From Phycisphaerales bacterium (lineage in GTDB: Bacteria; Planctomycetota; Phycisphaerae; Phycisphaerales; SM1A02): 64,000 bases of DNA. The notes beneath the pieces are model-generated. The model ran no database searches. It was not told where the DNA came from and saw only the letters and a list, made by a program, of their open reading frames with translations. Of this stretch, positions 63,014 through 64,000 are shown piece after piece. The stretch spans positions 1 to 64,000 of the forward strand of contig JAKVBQ010000016.1 of NCBI GenBank assembly GCA_022447205.1, read 5' to 3'. Each line of letters begins with the position of its first letter. Position 1 is the stretch's first letter. The position numbers and the translations under genes were made by a program.

Positions 63014-63547
63014 ATGACCTCCGGACCAGAGAACAGAGAACCGAAGCTGCTGCATCGCGGCGTGCACCTTGATTTCCTCGCCACTTCGGGTTGGGAGTTC
63101 GTGCGCCGACGTTCCGGGACGGGAGTCGTCGGTGTGATCGCCTGCACCGAGGCCATGGAGGTGGTCCTCGTCGAGCAGTACCGGCGGCCGCTGGGGTGTC
63201 AGGTGATCGAACTCCCGGCGGGTCTGGTCGGTGACCAGGGAGCGGAGACGATCCTGGAGGCCGCGGCCCGGGAGCTTGAGGAGGAGACGGGATACCGGGC
63301 CGGCGTCCTCGACCTCCTCTGGTCTGGTCCGAGCAGCGCTGGGCTCACTGACGAGGTGCTGACGGTCGTGCGGGCTCGTGAACTGGTTCGGGTCGATGCC
63401 GGCGGAGGGGTGGATGATGAATGCATCGAGGTCCATCTGGTCCCACTCAAGGACCTGGATTGCTGGCTCGACCAGCGAGAAAGTGCGGGAGCACTCGTTG
63501 ATTTGAAGGTACGCTTGGCACGACAGGCACTGGAGTGGACACCGTGA
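63014..63547 (+). CDS. Nudix hydrolase, ADP-ribose pyrophosphatase-like
   Basis: 177 aa from ATG 63014, with GAGGGAG about 10 bases upstream. The Nudix box GLVGDQ...ILEAAARELEEETGY lies near residues 75-98. Preceding strands VVLVEQYRRPLGCQVIELPAG match ADP-ribose/NDP-sugar pyrophosphatases. It would hydrolyse ADP-ribose or a related nucleoside diphosphate linkage, cytoplasmic. Divergent from the aminotransferase; its stop overlaps the next gene's GTG. Confidence 0.85.
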   Translation: MTSGPENREPKLLHRGVHLDFLATSGWEFVRRRSGTGVVGVIACTEAMEVVLVEQYRRPLGCQVIELPAGLVGDQGAETILEAAARELEEETGYRAGVLDLLWSGPSSAGLTDEVLTVVRARELVRVDAGGGVDDECIEVHLVPLKDLDCWLDQRESAGALVDLKVRLARQALEWTP

Positions 63548-64000
63548 CTCGACACCGCATTCATCGAACAGGCATCCTGCTCCTCGGCCTTGCCGTCGCC
63601 TGCTGCGTGGCCTCCGCCTGCAGCCAGCGGAAGGTGCATGTCAGGATGCGGGATGATGGCGGCCTGCCCCAGCGGACGTATTCCGACAGCGACCTCTCTT
63701 CCGGTGACATGGACCTCCTCAGTGAGACCTATGGCCACGCTCCGGAGCGTGACGAGGAGCGCGGCGGCGTGCGGTTCCATGCGACATTCGGTGAGGAGCT
63801 TCCCAACGAGCTTGATGGTGCGAACGGATGGAGTCGAATGTCGGGATTGCTCGGCGAGACCACCTTCTGGTACGAAGCGCCTGCCGATACGAGGAATGCC
63901 TGGCCACGACTGGTCAAGAGGGTCGAGTCAGGCATTCTCTGGCTGAGGATCCTCAAGCGCTGGGCCCAGAATCGCTATCGGGATGAGGCGACCAGGACCC
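63544..64000 (+). CDS. lipoprotein, partial at window edge
   Basis: At least 152 residues, with the end beyond the window. Begins with GTG overlapping the Nudix stop (GTGA). The signal GILLLGLAVACCVASAC has a lipobox-like VASAC, with the lipid-bearing Cys about residue 26. The remaining visible part is polar with a Trp-containing segment (GWSRMSGLLGETTFWYEAPADT) and an amphipathic RLVKRVESGILWLRILKRWA. No family recognised. Confidence 0.6.
   Translation, partial: MTRHRIHRTGILLLGLAVACCVASACSQRKVHVRMRDDGGLPQRTYSDSDLSSGDMDLLSETYGHAPERDEERGGVRFHATFGEELPNELDGANGWSRMSGLLGETTFWYEAPADTRNAWPRLVKRVESGILWLRILKRWAQNRYRDEATRT

Overview
The window reads as a chromosomal contig from a GC-rich planctomycete, most likely class Phycisphaerae. 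Evidence: a DUF1501/DUF1549-DUF1553 (PSD1) pair with a planctomycete-type cytochrome c motif; five secreted proteins carrying dockerin-like DxDxDG...DLA..LG.WG repeats; a type III glutamine synthetase; a bacterial type A RNase P RNA; and Kdo transferase, which implies lipopolysaccharide. The first ~130 bases are C and G homopolymer and look like a poor-quality contig end.

Layout. 0.45-6.7 kb holds housekeeping genes: a small SHOCT-like membrane protein, trigger factor with a long Lys-rich tail, GlnN and GltX. 6.8-8.1 kb has no protein gene. It holds a hairpin-dense stretch ending in a perfect UUCG-loop terminator, which I interpret as a large structured RNA, followed by tRNA-Val(GAC) with its own terminator. 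8.4-20.6 kb is mostly surface or secreted functions: a GT2 glycosyltransferase, a beta-helix protein, an esterase, an acyltransferase, the PSD1/DUF1501 pair and a large dockerin-like protein. 20.6-32 kb is mixed metabolism: AstB, a YpdA-like reductase, UbiB, three small uncharacterised proteins, YmdB phosphodiesterase and 5-oxoprolinase. 31.8-37.9 kb is a tight + strand run (thioredoxin-like protein, WaaA, ThiL, a TsaE-YacG fusion), then Fur divergent from a tRNA-queuosine mannosyltransferase-like protein coupled to a DapA-family lyase. Aspartate kinase follows on the - strand.

39.5-49.5 kb is almost entirely - strand. Its core is a coupled operon of ECF sigma factor, a 196-aa helical/beta-sandwich protein, a TPR-CHAT caspase-like protease and a secreted subtilase. 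A lipoprotein gene follows and a CPBP protease, a GNAT and an M32 peptidase precede it. This is the most system-like block: a sigma factor, a possible inhibitor or adaptor, and two proteases in one operon, loosely resembling the TPR-CHAT/Csx30/RpoE logic of type III-E CRISPR, but with no CRISPR or cas gene nearby.

49.6-64 kb holds a DUF1573-ankyrin lipoprotein, a MEMO-family protein, D-aminoacyl-tRNA deacylase, a family-4 uracil-DNA glycosylase lacking one Fe-S cysteine, an EamA transporter and a DUF2617 protein behind a hairpin-rich ~400-nt leader. It also holds a HEAT-like protein, RNase P RNA, ribosomal protein L21, a degenerate QueC homologue, an aminotransferase, a Nudix hydrolase and the start of a lipoprotein cut off by the window edge. 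Strong antisense ORFs are common because of the high GC content and were discarded.
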